From Asaia bogorensis_B (GTDB lineage Bacteria; Pseudomonadota; Alphaproteobacteria; Acetobacterales; Acetobacteraceae): a stretch of DNA of 64,000 nucleotides. Numbering within the stretch: the first letter of the stretch is position 1; each line of letters starts with the position of its first letter. The notes below the pieces were generated by a model. That model saw only the letters and a list, made by a program, of their open reading frames with translations, made no database searches and had not been told where the DNA came from. Position numbers and translations under genes: made by a program. Below, piece by piece: positions 54,424 to 63,773 of this stretch. The DNA lies in the NCBI RefSeq assembly GCF_900465315.1, contig NZ_UBIX01000009.1; one strand, 5' to 3'.

Positions 54424-55637
54424 CCCTCTCTTTTTTGCCACCAGGCATCCACGCGCTGGTCGAGCAGGGCATGAGCCGCCTCGTCAGTCACGAGAGACAG
54501 CGCATCCAGCAGGAAGGCGCGCACGAGAATGGCCCGTGCTTCCGCATAGGGGATGCCGCGCGCGCGCAGATAGAAAAGCTGCTCGTCATCAAGCGCACCA
54601 ACGGTCGCGCCATGGCTGCACTTCACGTCATCCGCATAGATTTCCAGCTCGGGCTTGCTGTCAATCTGGGCCTTCTCCGAAAGGAGAAGCGCCTGGTTCA
54701 TCTGATAGCCATCGGTTTTCTGAGCAACACGATGAACGTGGATCTTGCCCTGGAACACGCCATGAGCCGCATCCATGAGCACGTTCTTGACGGTCTGGCG
54801 CGAATTGCAATCGGGTGCGGCATGGGTGATGACCGATGTAAGATCGGCATGCTGCGCGCCAGCCAGAAGCTGGGCCGCATTCACATGCACCACCGCATGT
54901 TTCCCAGCCAGATGCGCCAGCACCTCATGACGCGAGAGCCTGGCCCCCAGCGTCAGGGTGAAGCTGTCATACGTTCCATGTTCAGCCACGCAGGCATTGA
55001 CGAAGGCCAGGTTGGTGGCCTCAAGGCTATCCTGCTGGACACGCAGATGGGTCAGATGCGCTTTTTCCGCGACCGACACCGTAAGGCTCGGATTGGCAAG
55101 ATAGCCCCCCTCGCCCGACTGGATATCGAGCAGGGTCAGCGACGCCCCGGCCTCGAGCGTGACCTGATGCGCAAGATGGGTCGAGACCGGCGTATCGGTC
55201 GTCACCAGCGAGACGAGGCAGACCTGACCGGCCTGAACGTTCTCCGGCACAACCAGAGACAGACCCGGCTGACGCAGGGCGTTGTTGAGCACGCTCAAAG
55301 GCCGATCGGCCACCAGCGATGCCACGTCGCTCGTGATGACAACACCCTCAGGCAGGCGCGTCAGCCCGGAAACCAGCGACCCGTTGATAAAGACAACGCG
55401 ATTCCCGGTGCGCGCTTCAGGTGCCAGACGGGCAAGGAGCGCTTCCGCATCACCAAGCGACACGGGCTCTGGCGCGTCAAAGCTCGTTTTTTCAATCTCA
55501 CGAAGCGGCGTATAGCGCCACGCTTCTGCACGACGCTGGGGCAGGCCCTGCTGCGCCAGCAGCGCGCGGGCTTCACCCTCATGGGCACGTGTCAGAAACG
55601 ACCCGACCGCAGGCGACAAGGCTGCGACGTCGCTCAT
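54420..55637 (-). CDS. sufD: Fe-S cluster assembly protein SufD
   Basis: Scaffold partner in the SufBC2D complex. 405 residues with N-terminal helical region (RRAEAWRYTPLREIEK), a right-handed beta-helix core and the C-terminal signature KCSHGATVGALDDEQLFYLR, split here as KCSHGATVGALD and QLFYLRARG. The conserved His in CSHGATVG is intact. Its ATG overlaps the sufC stop by 4 bp, and its end overlaps the sufS start. Confidence 0.95.
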   Translation of the reverse strand: MSDVAALSPAVGSFLTRAHEGEARALLAQQGLPQRRAEAWRYTPLREIEKTSFDAPEPVSLGDAEALLARLAPEARTGNRVVFINGSLVSGLTRLPEGVVITSDVASLVADRPLSVLNNALRQPGLSLVVPENVQAGQVCLVSLVTTDTPVSTHLAHQVTLEAGASLTLLDIQSGEGGYLANPSLTVSVAEKAHLTHLRVQQDSLEATNLAFVNACVAEHGTYDSFTLTLGARLSRHEVLAHLAGKHAVVHVNAAQLLAGAQHADLTSVITHAAPDCNSRQTVKNVLMDAAHGVFQGKIHVHRVAQKTDGYQMNQALLLSEKAQIDSKPELEIYADDVKCSHGATVGALDDEQLFYLRARGIPYAEARAILVRAFLLDALSLVTDEAAHALLDQRVDAWWQKREG

Positions 55638-56404
55638 GCCACCGCCTCGAGATATTGCTGATAACCCTGGGCTTCCAGTGCGAGCGCCACTTCTGCGCCA
55701 CCGCTATGGATGATGCGTCCCTTGGCCATCACGTGCACACGATCCGGCTGGATATAATCCAGCAAACGCTGATGATGGGTGATGATCAGCGCCGAGAAAT
55801 CAGGCCCGCGCAGGCTGTTGACGCCCTCGGCCACGATACGCAGGGCATCGATATCAAGGCCACTATCGGTTTCGTCGAGGATCGCGAATTTCGGACGCAG
55901 CATGCGCATCTGAAGCACCTCATTGCGCTTCTTCTCGCCCCCCGAAAAACCGACATTCACGTTGCGCTTGAGCATGTCGTCCGACATGTGCAGGTGCTTG
56001 GTTTCCGCGCGAACTGCCTTCAGGAAGCCCACAGCATCCAGCTCGTCTTCCTTGCGGGCGCGACGGACGGCATTCACAGCCGTGCGAAGGAAATTCGCAT
56101 TATTGACGCCCGGCAGTTCCACCGGTGCCTGGAAGGCAAGGAACAGACCAAGTGCTGCACGCTCTTCCGGCTCGAGGGCCAGCAGATCCTCGCCCTGGAA
56201 GGAGGCGCTGCCACCCGTGACTTCATAATCGTCACGCCCGGCCAGCACATAGGACAGGGTCGACTTGCCCGACCCGTTGGGCCCCATGATGGCGTGAATC
56301 TCGCCTTTGGGTACTTCGAGATCCAGACCGCGCAGAATCTCCTTGGGGGTTCCGTTGTCGTCGATCTGCGCACAGAGACCGGAAATTTTCAGAAAATCAT
56401 TCAT
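55634..56404 (-). CDS. sufC: Fe-S cluster assembly ATPase SufC
   Basis: ABC-type ATPase of the SufBCD scaffold; not a transporter. 256 residues: Walker A GPNGSGKST, Q-loop FLAFQAPVELPGV, signature FSGGEKKR, Walker B FAILDETDSGLD (SufC has the LDETDSGLD form) and H-loop ITHHQRLL. It lies 11 bp after sufB and overlaps sufD by ATGA. Confidence 0.97.
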   Translation of the reverse strand: MNDFLKISGLCAQIDDNGTPKEILRGLDLEVPKGEIHAIMGPNGSGKSTLSYVLAGRDDYEVTGGSASFQGEDLLALEPEERAALGLFLAFQAPVELPGVNNANFLRTAVNAVRRARKEDELDAVGFLKAVRAETKHLHMSDDMLKRNVNVGFSGGEKKRNEVLQMRMLRPKFAILDETDSGLDIDALRIVAEGVNSLRGPDFSALIITHHQRLLDYIQPDRVHVMAKGRIIHSGGAEVALALEAQGYQQYLEAVA

Positions 56405-56415
56405 GTTGCGGCTCT

Positions 56416-57906
56416 TTACCCGACGCTACCTTCAAGACTGAGTTGCAGGAGCTTCTGTGCTTCCACTGCAAACTCCATGGGGAGTTCCTTCAGGACATCC
56501 TTGCAGAACCCGTTGACGATCAGACCCACCGCATCTTCTTCCGACAGGCCACGGGACCGGCAATAGAACAGCTGGTCCTCGGAAATTTTCGAGGTGGTCG
56601 CCTCATGCTCGACACGGGCCGTCATGTTGCGGTTCTCGATATAGGGCACGGTATGCGCGCCACACTGATCACCGATCAGCAGGCTATCGCACTGCGTGAA
56701 ATTACGGGCACCGCGTGCCTTGGGCATCATGCGCACCAGTCCACGATACGTGCTGTCCGAATGTCCGGCCGAAATGGTCTTGGCGATGATGGTCGAGCGC
56801 GTATTTGGCGCCAGATGGATCATCTTCGTGCCCGTATCAGCCTGCTGGCGGTTATTGGTCACGGCCACCGAGTAGAACTCGCCCACTGAGCCCTCACCCG
56901 CCAGAATACAGGAAGGATATTTCCATGTAATGGCGGAACCGGTCTCGACCTGTGTCCAGGAGATCTTGGCATTGCGACCTCGGCAGGCGCCACGTTTGGT
57001 CACGAAATTATAGATGCCGCCCTTGCCGTTCTCGTCGCCGGGATACCAGTTCTGCACCGTCGAATACTTGATGGTGGCATCGTTCATGGCCACCAGTTCG
57101 ACCACGGCTGCATGGAGCTGGTTCTCGTCGCGCATCGGCGCGGTGCAGCCCTCGAGATACGAGACAGTCGCCCGGTCCTCACAGATGATCAGCGTGCGCT
57201 CGAACTGCCCGGTATTGCGGGCATTGATGCGGAAATAGGTCGACAGCTCCATCGGGCAACGCACACCCTCCGGCACATAGACAAACGAGCCATCGGTAAA
57301 CACGGCGGAGTTGAGCGCAGCGAAAAAGTTATCACTGACCGGCACAACCGAGCCGAGATAGCGCTTCACCAGCTCGGGATGCTCGCGAATGGCGTCCGAT
57401 ATCGGGCAGAAAATTACGCCAGCCTCTTCGAGGGTCTTGCGGAATGTCGTCACCACCGAAACGGAGTCAAACACGGCATCGACCGCCACGGGCAGGCGTG
57501 CCTCAGGCTCGCCCGCGCCCTCGACCCCGGCCAGAATGGCCTGCTCGTGTAGCGGGATACCGAGCTTTTCATAGGTCCGCAGCAGCTCGGGATCGACTTC
57601 TTCCAGCGATTTCGGACCGGGTTTCGTCTTCGGCTCGGCGAAGTAGAAAGCATCCTGATAGTCGATGGCAGGATAATGGGGCTTTTGCCAGCTCGGCTCT
57701 TCCATGGACTTCCAGGCGCGAAAAGCCTGGAGGCGCCATTCGAGCATCCATTCAGGTTCCTGCTTGCGCGCGGAAATGAACCGGATCGTGTCCTCGCTCA
57801 GGCCCTTGGGCGCGAACTCCATCTCGATCTCGGTTTCGAAACCCCATTTATAGGTCGACTGGCCAAGGGTTTCGACGGCTTCGCGTGTTTCGGTTACGGC
57901 TGGCAT
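56416..57906 (-). CDS. sufB: Fe-S cluster assembly protein SufB
   Basis: Main scaffold subunit where clusters form. 496 residues from the ATG at 57904-57906 (MPAVTETREAVETLGQSTYK), with GGGAGGGATG upstream. Marks: YVPEGVRCPMELSTYFRIN shown as VPEGVRCPMELSTYFR, EGCTAPMRDENQLHAAVVE (shown in part as EGCTAPM), NFVTKRGACRGRNAKISWTQ in part as RGACRG, and the C-terminal ATTSKISEDQLFYCRSRGL in part as EDQLFYCRSRG. It starts one base after the rrf2 stop. Confidence 0.96.
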   Translation of the reverse strand: MPAVTETREAVETLGQSTYKWGFETEIEMEFAPKGLSEDTIRFISARKQEPEWMLEWRLQAFRAWKSMEEPSWQKPHYPAIDYQDAFYFAEPKTKPGPKSLEEVDPELLRTYEKLGIPLHEQAILAGVEGAGEPEARLPVAVDAVFDSVSVVTTFRKTLEEAGVIFCPISDAIREHPELVKRYLGSVVPVSDNFFAALNSAVFTDGSFVYVPEGVRCPMELSTYFRINARNTGQFERTLIICEDRATVSYLEGCTAPMRDENQLHAAVVELVAMNDATIKYSTVQNWYPGDENGKGGIYNFVTKRGACRGRNAKISWTQVETGSAITWKYPSCILAGEGSVGEFYSVAVTNNRQQADTGTKMIHLAPNTRSTIIAKTISAGHSDSTYRGLVRMMPKARGARNFTQCDSLLIGDQCGAHTVPYIENRNMTARVEHEATTSKISEDQLFYCRSRGLSEEDAVGLIVNGFCKDVLKELPMEFAVEAQKLLQLSLEGSVG

Positions 57907-57907
57907 G

Positions 57908-58393
57908 TCATCCCTCCCTGGCAGGATGCTGATCGTGATTTTCGGCGTGATCATGCGTCACGCAGCGTGACGCCGGCATAAAGCCCCCCGAGAGATGGGC
58001 GCGGCTCATATCCGCCAGATTGATGGCTTCAAGGGTCGAGCGAATGGCCGTGTTCACCATGTCCCATTGCCCCGAGGAGAGAGAGCAGAGCGACTTGGCC
58101 TCGCACACACGCCCCTCAACACAGGCCGTGAGTGCAATCGGACCATCGACCGACGTAATGACGGCAGCGATCGAGATATCGGAGAGCGAACGGGCGAGAC
58201 GATAGCCGCCGCGTGCCCCGCGATGCGAGGCCACAAGCCCGTCTGCTGCCAATCCCTTGAGGAGCTTGGCAACCGTCGGCTCGGGCACACCGGTCGCACC
58301 CGCGAGCGCAGTAGCTGTCATGAGCGTGTCCTGTTGGCCAAGCTGCACGAGCAGAACCGTAGCGTAATCAGCGAGTTTCGATAACCTGAGCAT
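57908..58393 (-). CDS. Rrf2 family regulator leading the SUF operon (IscR-like)
   Basis: Winged-helix transcription factor of 161 residues (MLRLSKLADYATVLLVQLGQ; recognition region GVPEPTVAKLLKGLAADGLV). Cys91, Cys97 and Cys103 have exactly the spacing of the [2Fe-2S] ligands of E. coli IscR (Cys92, 98, 104). The position of IscR His107 is Ser here, so the fourth ligand is unknown. It probably senses Fe-S status and controls its own operon, rrf2-sufBCDST-sufA. ATG at 58391-58393. The stop precedes the sufB ATG by one base. Confidence 0.92.
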   Translation of the reverse strand: MLRLSKLADYATVLLVQLGQQDTLMTATALAGATGVPEPTVAKLLKGLAADGLVASHRGARGGYRLARSLSDISIAAVITSVDGPIALTACVEGRVCEAKSLCSLSSGQWDMVNTAIRSTLEAINLADMSRAHLSGGFMPASRCVTHDHAENHDQHPAREG

Positions 58394-58426
58394 TCTGCTC
58401 CCTCGATCAGTTCCGCATGAACAGAA

Positions 58427-58441
58427 ATTAAAGACCTAAAT
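58427..58441 (-). promoter_or_regulatory. Candidate operator for the Rrf2/IscR-like regulator
   Basis: The minus-strand sequence ATTTAGGTCTTTAAT is an imperfect dyad 34 bp upstream of the rrf2 start, in the only AT-rich patch of the 187-bp gap. It resembles the general form of IscR-type sites, but no exact consensus was tested. Confidence 0.3.
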
Positions 58442-58580
58442 GGTGCTATTTTTCTAGCAGATGCGCGCCCGAGGCTCCCGCGTCAACCCTTTTCGCCTTT
58501 TGTCATGCGGATAAAACAGGTGGTTGTGCGTCCTGCGCGCGACATGTGACCGCACAGGCCTTGCACCGCGCGAAAATGGG

Positions 58581-59912
58581 TCAGCCCAGATGGCCGAAAC
58601 AGAGCCGCATGAGCATATCCAGCAGGGCGCCCACCACGAAACCAACCAGGGTCCCGTTGATCCGGATATATTGGAGATCGCGCCCTACACGCTGCTCCAG
58701 CCGCGCCGACAGTTCCGCCGGGTCCCACCGCTCCATGACGGAGGCGATATAGGCTGCCAGCTTGTCACGAAGCGATGGCAGGATACGCACAAGTGTCGTC
58801 CGCAGCGTCTGTTCGAGGCGCGCGCGCATGGTGGGGTCGTGATCAAGCTGGTCGGCAAGGCTCTGCAATGCCGTCTCGATCACGCTGCGGCTCCAGCCAT
58901 TCTCACAGGCCAGATCATCCTCGGCGAGGGTCCTGAAGCGCTGCCATATCTCGGACCACCACAGCTTAAGGCTGTCATGCCCAAGATAACCGCTTACGGC
59001 ATCGCCAAAACGCGCCCGCCGCTCGGGGTCCTGTTCCAGCCGGTCGATCTCGGCACGTATCCAGCTGGTGAAACCCTCGCGCAGCTCGGAGTCCTGAGGA
59101 TCGATCCGCTCGAGTTCCAGATAGAGGGCCGTGATCACACGATTGGCGACAGAGGGGCCAATGGCCCAGCCAATCATGCGACCACCCTGCTCACGCACAC
59201 GCTCCTCAATGAAGCTGCGCAATGTTGTCTCGCGTTTCTGCACGGCAATCTTGAAACGCTCCAGCAGCGCCGAGAGCACTTCCTGATGCAGCTCATCCTC
59301 AACCAACGCCCGCAGCGCACGGGTGATGACGTTGATGGAGGCCTCACCACGCGCCAGCACCGGCAGTGCTTTGGCAATGGCAGCACTGGCCCGCCCGTCC
59401 TCCAGACGGTCCAGCATGTCCGGCACGCTACGACGGAGGGCGGAGGCCGTGGCATTGGCTGTGCGCGGCTGCCGCAACAGATTGGCCAGGATACGGGCGA
59501 CATCTGCCGAGGCCAGCGCCCGCCCGGCATCCTCCTCAGTGAAAAACTGCGTTGAGACGAAGCGGCCCAGAGCCCGTGCCAGACGGGGCTGCTGACGTGG
59601 CAGAACAGCCGTATGCGGAATGGGTAGCCCCAGCGGATGGCGAAACAGTGCCGTGACCGCAAACCAGTCGGCAATGCCGCCCACCACCCCGGCCCGCGCC
59701 CCGGAACGCAGCACTTCCAGAACAAGGCCGTCCTTGACAAGACCCATGGCCGGCAGCCCGGCCGATATGACCATGAGCCCGCCCATTCCGACCAGCAGCC
59801 CGCCCGCCAGACGGCGGGACGCGCTGAGTGCTGCGAGCGCCTCGGCCTCGGTCGTGGCGTGTTCGGCAGGTCGTTGCGTTGGCGGCGGATTCTCGGAAAA
59901 CGCTTGTTGCAT
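58581..59912 (-). CDS. DUF445 family membrane protein (YjiN-like)
   Basis: 443 residues from the ATG at 59910-59912; a start 22 codons earlier is possible. A cytoplasmic N-terminal tail is followed by two membrane segments (about 30-55 with LLVGMGGLMVISAG, and VGGIADWFAVTALF near 75), a long helical, charged middle part (about 95-410) and a C-terminal hydrophobic helix (GTLVGFVVGALLDMLM). The GGIADWFAVTALFRHPLG signature defines DUF445, whose role is not established; envelope structure has been suggested for relatives. It is divergent from the PEP carboxylase-like gene. Confidence 0.85.
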   Translation of the reverse strand: MQQAFSENPPPTQRPAEHATTEAEALAALSASRRLAGGLLVGMGGLMVISAGLPAMGLVKDGLVLEVLRSGARAGVVGGIADWFAVTALFRHPLGLPIPHTAVLPRQQPRLARALGRFVSTQFFTEEDAGRALASADVARILANLLRQPRTANATASALRRSVPDMLDRLEDGRASAAIAKALPVLARGEASINVITRALRALVEDELHQEVLSALLERFKIAVQKRETTLRSFIEERVREQGGRMIGWAIGPSVANRVITALYLELERIDPQDSELREGFTSWIRAEIDRLEQDPERRARFGDAVSGYLGHDSLKLWWSEIWQRFRTLAEDDLACENGWSRSVIETALQSLADQLDHDPTMRARLEQTLRTTLVRILPSLRDKLAAYIASVMERWDPAELSARLEQRVGRDLQYIRINGTLVGFVVGALLDMLMRLCFGHLG

Positions 59913-60034
59913 GATGGATCGATTACCACCGGCGGGATAAAAAGTCCTGCGCCTCCCGCAATCCACCATTGCCATCACTCTTGGGGCATGGAAAACCGGG
60001 CGCAGTCCGTGAACTGAACATAAGCGAGAGTGCC

Positions 60035-62917
60035 TTGTCCAATACCGCGCCGCATCACGCCTCTTCCGGAACGCCTGCCCCGAAACCCGAGAGCAAGGCC
60101 GATCCGAAAACCGTGCCGGACCTGCGAGATGGCGCGGCTTTTGCCGAACGTCTCACCGGCGAGATGCAGGCGCTTCAGGACCGTGCCGCCCATGAGCGTC
60201 ACGCTCCCGACCCGATCGAGACCCTGTCGAGCCAGATCGGTGATGAATTGATCGACGGTGCCCTGTCAGTTCCCACGCTTGAAAATGCGGTGCGCGTCCT
60301 GCGTGATGCGAATCTGAAGCAGCGTGCGGCTCGTTTGCGTAGCTATGTCGGGCTCAAGGACGAGACCACACCGGCAGCACGCCTTGCCGAGGCTGCGCGC
60401 CTGACCGTGGAAAGCTGCGACAGCGTTGATGCGCTGGTTGCGCGTCTGTCGCGCCCCGGTTTTGCCGCTGTTTTCACCGCTCATCCCACCTTCGCACTGG
60501 CCGATAACGTCTATCGTCACATTGTCGAAATGGCGACCGATCCGAGCCATCGCCTGCCGGAACTGAAATCCCATCGGCGCGAAGGGGCCCCGACCCTCGC
60601 GCACGAGCAGAATCTGGCTCTAACGGCCATATTGCGCGGTCGCGATGCCCTCGACATCTTCAACGCTGCCATTCTCGATCATGCCAGCAAGCGTTGGCCG
60701 GATCAGGGCGACACGCTCGGCACGCTCGATATACGCACCCTGATTCTGGCAACCTGGGTCGGGTTCGATACAGATGGCCGCAGCGATATCCATTGGTGGG
60801 ACACGCTGCGTATCCGGCTGGCGCTCAAGCGCACGCAGCTGGAACGCCTGCGCACACAGCTCGAATCCCTCCTGCCGCAGTGCTCGCAACTGGTCGCCCG
60901 CATCGACGTCGCCCTTGGGGCAGTCAAGGAGCAGGAGGCTGCCTGCCCTGACCAGCAGCATCACGACGCCAATGCCATCGCCGCCTTTGCACAGGCGTTG
61001 GTAAGCCGACGCGAATCTGCCCTGATTTCCGCTGAAACGCTTCGCCCCCTTTTCGATGAGGCTCTGGCGCTTATCGATGGGGAAAAGCGCAGTGCCCTGC
61101 TGACCGCACGTTCGGGCTTCATGGCGCATGGCCTTGGTGCTGCGCATATCCACACGCGTCTGAATGCAACGCAGATCTACAACGTCGTGCGCCATCGCCT
61201 CGGCATCGAGGACGACCCGACCATTCCGTCACGCCGCCGTCTGGTGCTGTCACAGATCAACGAGGCGCTGGAAGGGCTCAAGGAGCCGATTCCGGTCGAT
61301 TTCGGCGCGGTGATGATGGAGCAATCCTCTGCTGGCCGTCTCATGATGACGATGGCGCAGATCCTCAAACACATCGACAGCGCCACACCCATACGCTTCC
61401 TGATTGCCGAAACAGAAAGCGGCTATACGCTTCTCGCCACTCTCTGGCTGGCCCGCCTGCTGGGTATTCGCGACGAGCAGATCCAGATCTCACCCCTTTT
61501 CGAGACGCAAAGCGCCCTCGAACATGGTGAGATCATTCTGGAAGAGGCTTTCCGCTCGCCGCACTGGCGTCAGTATATCCGCAATAACGGTCGTCTCTGC
61601 CTGCAATTTGGCTATTCGGATTCGGGCCGCTATATCGGCCAGCTTGCCGCGACGAACCTTGTCGAGCGCCTTCGCCTGCGCACCCTGTCGCTCATGCAAA
61701 AGCACGGCATGCAGGATATCGAACTCGTCCTGTTCGACACCCATGGCGAGAGCATCGGCCGTGGGGCACATCCCTTCAGCCTGTCAGACCGCCTCAGCTA
61801 TTTCTCGCCCGATCATACACGGGGCCTGTTCGCAAAAGCCGGTATCCGCCTGCGCGAGGAAGCCGCTTTTCAGGGGGGCGATGGCTATACCCTGTTTGGC
61901 ACGGCCCCGCTGGCAGCCTCGACGATCGCCACGCTTGCAGAACATCTTGTGCGCCCGCTCTCCACGTCGCGCGATCCGATTTATGACGAGCCCGATTTCT
62001 CCGCCGACTTCTTCTCGACCATCGCGCTCGACATGAGCAGCCTGGTGGAAGATCCGGGTTATGCGGGGCTTCTCGGCGCATTCGGTCCGGCACTGATCGA
62101 CAAATCAGGATCACGCCCCTCGGCCCGTCAGGGCGATGGCATCAGTGTCACGCGCATCACCCATCCCAGCCAGCTTCGCGCCATCCCGAACAACGCCATT
62201 CTCGAGCAGCTCGGCTGGTGGACCAATGTGCTGCAGGGTTTCGGTACGGCTGCCTCCCGCCACCCGGAAACATTCGAGAAGCTGGCCCGCAGCAGTCGTC
62301 GCTTCGGCCTTGCGCTCGACTTTGCCCGCCAGGCCGCCGCCCATTCGGATATTGGCGCCCTGCGTGGCATCGTGCGCCTGCTCGACCCCGGCACCTGGCT
62401 CGATCGGGCGGCCTCGGCACGCAATGAGGAACAGCGAAGCCAGCACCTCGTTCTCGCCGATGGTCTGGAGGGACTCGAATTCTGGCGCAGCCTGCCCGCC
62501 ATGTTCCGCCGCATCCAGGCTGACCATATCGCGCTCGAATCCGTCTGGAGCCACACGCTCAAGATGAGCGCACAGGAGCGCACGCTGCACGCCATTCGCC
62601 ATGCCGTGATCGGGCAGATCTGGCTGCTGGCTACACGCATCCCGTATTTCAGCCCGCGTAACGATATCAATCGTGAGACCCTGCTGCGCCTCGTGCTTCA
62701 GCTCGAAATTCCTGCCGTACTCAAGCGTCTTTCGGAAATCTTCCCGCAATCTGCGGGTATCGTGACCGATCTGGACTTCCACGAACCAAGCGGCCCGCGT
62801 GATGATCACGGCTTCACGCGCGAGCATGAGGAAATCTTTGCCCCGATGGCACGCCTGTTTGCCCTGCTGCGTGAAATCAGCGTGGCGGTCATGCATGCCA
62901 ATGGATCGTTCGGCTAA
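60035..62917 (+). CDS. Phosphoenolpyruvate carboxylase-like protein with altered catalytic motifs
   Basis: 960 residues, typical of PEPC (about 880-960) and similar along its length, e.g. FTAHPTFALADN with His150 equal to catalytic E. coli His138. Other motifs differ. GYSDS at 527-530 continues as GRYIG, so the position of E. coli Lys546 is Arg532. The HGRGGxxGRGG loop reads THGESIGRGAHP (568-580). It lacks the Arg581 position, though Arg576 matches Arg587. The C-terminal segment PYFSPRNDIN replaces the usual PY-DP-N-LQ. Anaplerotic formation of oxaloacetate is the family role, but activity is uncertain. The start is TTG 60035 behind GCGAGAG; no ATG lies nearby and TTG 59969 is an alternative. 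Confidence 0.8.
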   Translation: MSNTAPHHASSGTPAPKPESKADPKTVPDLRDGAAFAERLTGEMQALQDRAAHERHAPDPIETLSSQIGDELIDGALSVPTLENAVRVLRDANLKQRAARLRSYVGLKDETTPAARLAEAARLTVESCDSVDALVARLSRPGFAAVFTAHPTFALADNVYRHIVEMATDPSHRLPELKSHRREGAPTLAHEQNLALTAILRGRDALDIFNAAILDHASKRWPDQGDTLGTLDIRTLILATWVGFDTDGRSDIHWWDTLRIRLALKRTQLERLRTQLESLLPQCSQLVARIDVALGAVKEQEAACPDQQHHDANAIAAFAQALVSRRESALISAETLRPLFDEALALIDGEKRSALLTARSGFMAHGLGAAHIHTRLNATQIYNVVRHRLGIEDDPTIPSRRRLVLSQINEALEGLKEPIPVDFGAVMMEQSSAGRLMMTMAQILKHIDSATPIRFLIAETESGYTLLATLWLARLLGIRDEQIQISPLFETQSALEHGEIILEEAFRSPHWRQYIRNNGRLCLQFGYSDSGRYIGQLAATNLVERLRLRTLSLMQKHGMQDIELVLFDTHGESIGRGAHPFSLSDRLSYFSPDHTRGLFAKAGIRLREEAAFQGGDGYTLFGTAPLAASTIATLAEHLVRPLSTSRDPIYDEPDFSADFFSTIALDMSSLVEDPGYAGLLGAFGPALIDKSGSRPSARQGDGISVTRITHPSQLRAIPNNAILEQLGWWTNVLQGFGTAASRHPETFEKLARSSRRFGLALDFARQAAAHSDIGALRGIVRLLDPGTWLDRAASARNEEQRSQHLVLADGLEGLEFWRSLPAMFRRIQADHIALESVWSHTLKMSAQERTLHAIRHAVIGQIWLLATRIPYFSPRNDINRETLLRLVLQLEIPAVLKRLSEIFPQSAGIVTDLDFHEPSGPRDDHGFTREHEEIFAPMARLFALLREISVAVMHANGSFG

Positions 62918-63022
62918 GTCAGTCTCCCCATGCAGTCCATCCCGCTCCTGTAGGGGGCTGGACGGCATGGCCAGGCGCAATGGCTGAACAAAACCCGTCC
63001 TGCCATCGTTCATGACCTGTGC

Positions 63023-63037
63023 GGCGCAACTTGCGCC
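63023..63037. repeat. Short perfect dyad upstream of the small secreted protein gene
   Basis: GGCGCAA and TTGCGCC meet around one base, 51 bp before the start codon. Such dyads can be operators; no regulator is suggested by the context. Confidence 0.3.
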
Positions 63038-63087
63038 CCTTGTCTGAAGCGGCGCCCACTCGGTTCGCATCTTGGAAAGGACAGATC

Positions 63088-63417
63088 ATGATACGATACA
63101 CTGCTCTGATTCTAGCACTTGCCGCACCCGGCATCGCACAGGCCGCAGAGACAACGGGCATTCTTCCTGAGTCCGGGGTGAAATCACCCTATTCCGCCCC
63201 TGCCCAGCCGACAACGATGAAGCCGCTCGCCGCCTCTCTCGCCTCCCTGCTCGACCAGGGGTATGCCATCACCACAACGACACAAACCGGGCCGGAACTC
63301 GTCCTGACGCTGAGCCAACGCGGCCACATGGTGTTATGTGCGCTCACACCCCCGGACCTGCGCAATGACCAGAATAGTCCGACATCGCGCTGCTGGGCGC
63401 TCAACGCAGCACATTGA
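63088..63417 (+). CDS. Small secreted protein of unknown function
   Basis: 109 residues from the ATG at 63088, with GGAAAGGACAG upstream. The N-terminus MIRYTALILALAAPGIAQA is a Sec signal peptide with cleavage after AQA. The mature part (about 90 residues) has a Pro-rich stretch, then LVLTLSQRGHMVLCALTPPD and two cysteines (in VLCAL and SRCWAL) that could form a disulfide. I recognise no family; neighbours give no function. An in-frame start 23 codons earlier would bury the signal peptide and is rejected. Confidence 0.7.
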   Translation: MIRYTALILALAAPGIAQAAETTGILPESGVKSPYSAPAQPTTMKPLAASLASLLDQGYAITTTTQTGPELVLTLSQRGHMVLCALTPPDLRNDQNSPTSRCWALNAAH

Positions 63418-63515
63418 CCTGTCATCCTTGCGACGCAAGTGGCACGTGTCATGACGAACGCTTCGTGATAATCACGGCAACGTGATAGACTATCCTATCC
63501 AATCAAGGAGATGAC

Positions 63516-63773
63516 ATGCATCTGATCTGGACACTGATTGTCGGTTTCTTTGTGGGACTGATCGCGAAATTCCTGATGCCCGGTCGTGACCCGGGTGGTT
63601 TCATCATTACGATCTTTCTCGGTGTGGCTGGTGCGCTGCTGGCGAGCTGGATCGGCCAGAAGCTGCATTTCTATCATCCCGGCCAGCCTGCCGGTTTTGT
63701 TGCGTCCGTATTCGGCGCCATGATCCTTCTGCTGATCTATCGCCTGTTCGTGGCCAATAACCAGCAGAACTGA
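63516..63773 (+). CDS. GlsB/YeaQ/YmgE family small membrane protein
   Basis: 85 residues with three membrane helices, starting MHLIWTLIVGFFVGLIAKFLMPGRDPGG, shown here only as its IAKFLMPGRDPGGF signature of the transglycosylase-associated protein family. Members respond to acid or envelope stress, and the name does not imply transglycosylase activity. The ribosome binding site AAGGAG precedes the ATG. It is followed by a terminator shared with the convergent sugar-binding gene. Confidence 0.9.
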   Translation: MHLIWTLIVGFFVGLIAKFLMPGRDPGGFIITIFLGVAGALLASWIGQKLHFYHPGQPAGFVASVFGAMILLLIYRLFVANNQQN

